The notes under the pieces are model-generated. The model worked only from the letters and a program-made list of their open reading frames with translations, had not been told where the DNA came from and did not search any database. From PSLL01 sp050259195 (lineage in GTDB: Bacteria > Desulfobacterota_D > UBA1144 > Nemesobacterales > CSP1-2): a DNA stretch of 5,741 bases. The stretch spans positions 1-5,741 of the forward strand of contig JBLNAE010000354.1 in NCBI GenBank assembly GCA_050259195.1, in the 5' to 3' direction. Shown here piece by piece: positions 5,087-5,741 of this stretch (positions within the stretch are counted from its first letter, which is position 1; each line of letters starts with the position of its first letter). The translations under genes and the position numbers were made by a program.

Positions 5087-5741
5087 AATTGGGATTCGAT
5101 GATTACCTTGTGAAATATAGAAAGGAGGGATTTTGGGGGCTTGTCAAAGACGCAAAACCAACACTTGAGCTTTGTATTGACAGTGATATGAGAACGGAGC
5201 GGATTATTGAAGAGATTGCAAGGCTTAAGTCCGAGAGCGAAAAGGATAACTGGATCAAGCGTATTTCCGAAAAGCGTGGATTATCCCCAAGAGCAATAAA
5301 CAAAGAGTTAAAGAAATATGAGCCAAGAGAAGAGGATAAGCCGACGGAAAAGAAATATACAGCTAATTTCCCCGGACTGGTCGATCTAGTAGTGGATGAA
5401 GACGGGAACGTGGCCTTTTTGGTGAAGGAGGGGGAGGAACTACTAATTAAATACAGTGTTATAATTGACAATACCCCTTTTTATCCTCCTCTACGTGGGC
5501 AATTACCTTTTAAATTCCTACCCCGTGCCAATGAGGTCTTAAAACACTACACCCAAGACAAAGATACAAAGCTCTTTGCGGACCTAATCGAGTATCAGAA
5601 ATTAGTTTCAGAACTGCCAGACAATAAATTTTATGAACTAATAGCAGCGTGGGTACTGCATACATACTTCTTAGAGAACTTTGAATATTCGCCTTATATC
5701 TGGTTCTTTGCCATCCCGGAACGTGGGAAGACTAGAACCGG
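5083..5741 (+). CDS. element replication protein, probable helicase/ATPase (3' end beyond window)
   Basis: The frame starts at ATG 5083, with GGAGG at 5071-5075 seven bases upstream, and stays open for 219 codons to the window edge. Residues about 40-76 (helices ending KRGLSPRAINKELKK) resemble the small helical module that follows the TOPRIM core in primase-type proteins. After a charged linker, residues 95 on form a second domain, with FADLIEYQKLVSELPD and WVLHTYFLENFEYSPYIWFF leading into AIPERGKTRT. The last is a Walker A-like loop (GKT intact, first Gly replaced by Ala), in the place where viral and plasmid primase-helicases have their P-loop. The probable role is the replicative helicase partner of the preceding primase-type protein. 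Walker B and the rest are outside the window, so ATPase activity is inferred. Confidence 0.7.
   Translation, partial: MKLGFDDYLVKYRKEGFWGLVKDAKPTLELCIDSDMRTERIIEEIARLKSESEKDNWIKRISEKRGLSPRAINKELKKYEPREEDKPTEKKYTANFPGLVDLVVDEDGNVAFLVKEGEELLIKYSVIIDNTPFYPPLRGQLPFKFLPRANEVLKHYTQDKDTKLFADLIEYQKLVSELPDNKFYELIAAWVLHTYFLENFEYSPYIWFFAIPERGKTRT

Larger units (their letters stand above)
3788..5741. mobile_element. left end of an integrated element with primase-helicase module (continues beyond window)
   Basis: Grouped from context: a tRNA 3'-end fragment at the chromosomal border, a repeat- and hairpin-rich control region (3812-4215), an excisionase-like HTH gene, a DUF3854/TOPRIM-like gene and the beginning of a probable helicase gene, all reading away from the border. 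This layout is typical of elements that integrate at tRNA genes and replicate with their own primase-helicase, such as phage satellites, integrative plasmids or small prophages. No integrase, capsid or conjugation gene is in the window, so the class cannot be decided. The integrase and the other att copy should lie to the right. Confidence 0.55.

Noticed and set aside
5103..5471. A 122-residue - strand open frame opposite the helicase-like gene
   Set aside because: Serine-rich low-complexity translation typical of the shadow of an acidic, lysine-rich gene on the other strand, and no ribosome binding site.

Overview
The window comes from a moderately AT-rich bacterial chromosome. The lipoprotein signal peptide and the BON-like domain of the gene at 1028-1363 suggest a diderm (Gram-negative-type) host. 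I cannot name the phylum; the mix of a UvrD/PcrA helicase, a cholesterol-oxidase-like flavoprotein remnant and small unknown proteins would fit an environmental lineage such as the former deltaproteobacteria, but this is a guess.

Left end (1-280): the last 37 codons of an IS630-type transposase run straight into the last ~54 codons of an FAD-linked oxidase (cholesterol oxidase/aldonolactone oxidase type). This looks like an insertion sequence that has cut an oxidase gene in two.

Left-centre (329-1363): three small genes on the + strand, each with a good ribosome binding site. The first two encode short proteins of unknown function that share a domain (I-G-x-x-E-N-x-I-x-I-D plus a later I-K-I-x-x-L-L), so they look like a tandem duplication. 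In the second, the domain sits behind an extra helical N-terminal region. The third is a predicted lipoprotein with a BON-like domain. They probably form one transcription unit.

Centre (1381-3549, - strand): a complete UvrD/PcrA-type superfamily 1 helicase, convergent with the lipoprotein gene (17 bp between stop codons). A near-consensus sigma-70 promoter (TTGACA, 16 bp, TATATT) lies about 200 bp upstream on the - strand.

Right (about 3788-5741): probably the end of an integrated mobile element. Immediately beyond the uvrD promoter is a 22-bp piece that reads as the 3' end of a tRNA gene (T-loop plus 3' acceptor strand, tRNA-Gln-like) with no 5' half, as expected for the displaced end of an integration target. 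It is followed by about 420 bp without genes but dense in direct repeats, palindromes and long hairpins, ending in a textbook intrinsic terminator shape just before the first gene. Then come three tightly coupled genes with ATGA overlaps: an excisionase-like HTH protein, a DUF3854/TOPRIM-like primase-type protein, and the start of a large protein that reaches a degenerate Walker A motif at the window edge (probable replicative helicase). The likely picture is a site-specifically integrating element with its own primase-helicase replication module, its left attachment and control region, and a possibly attenuated replication operon.
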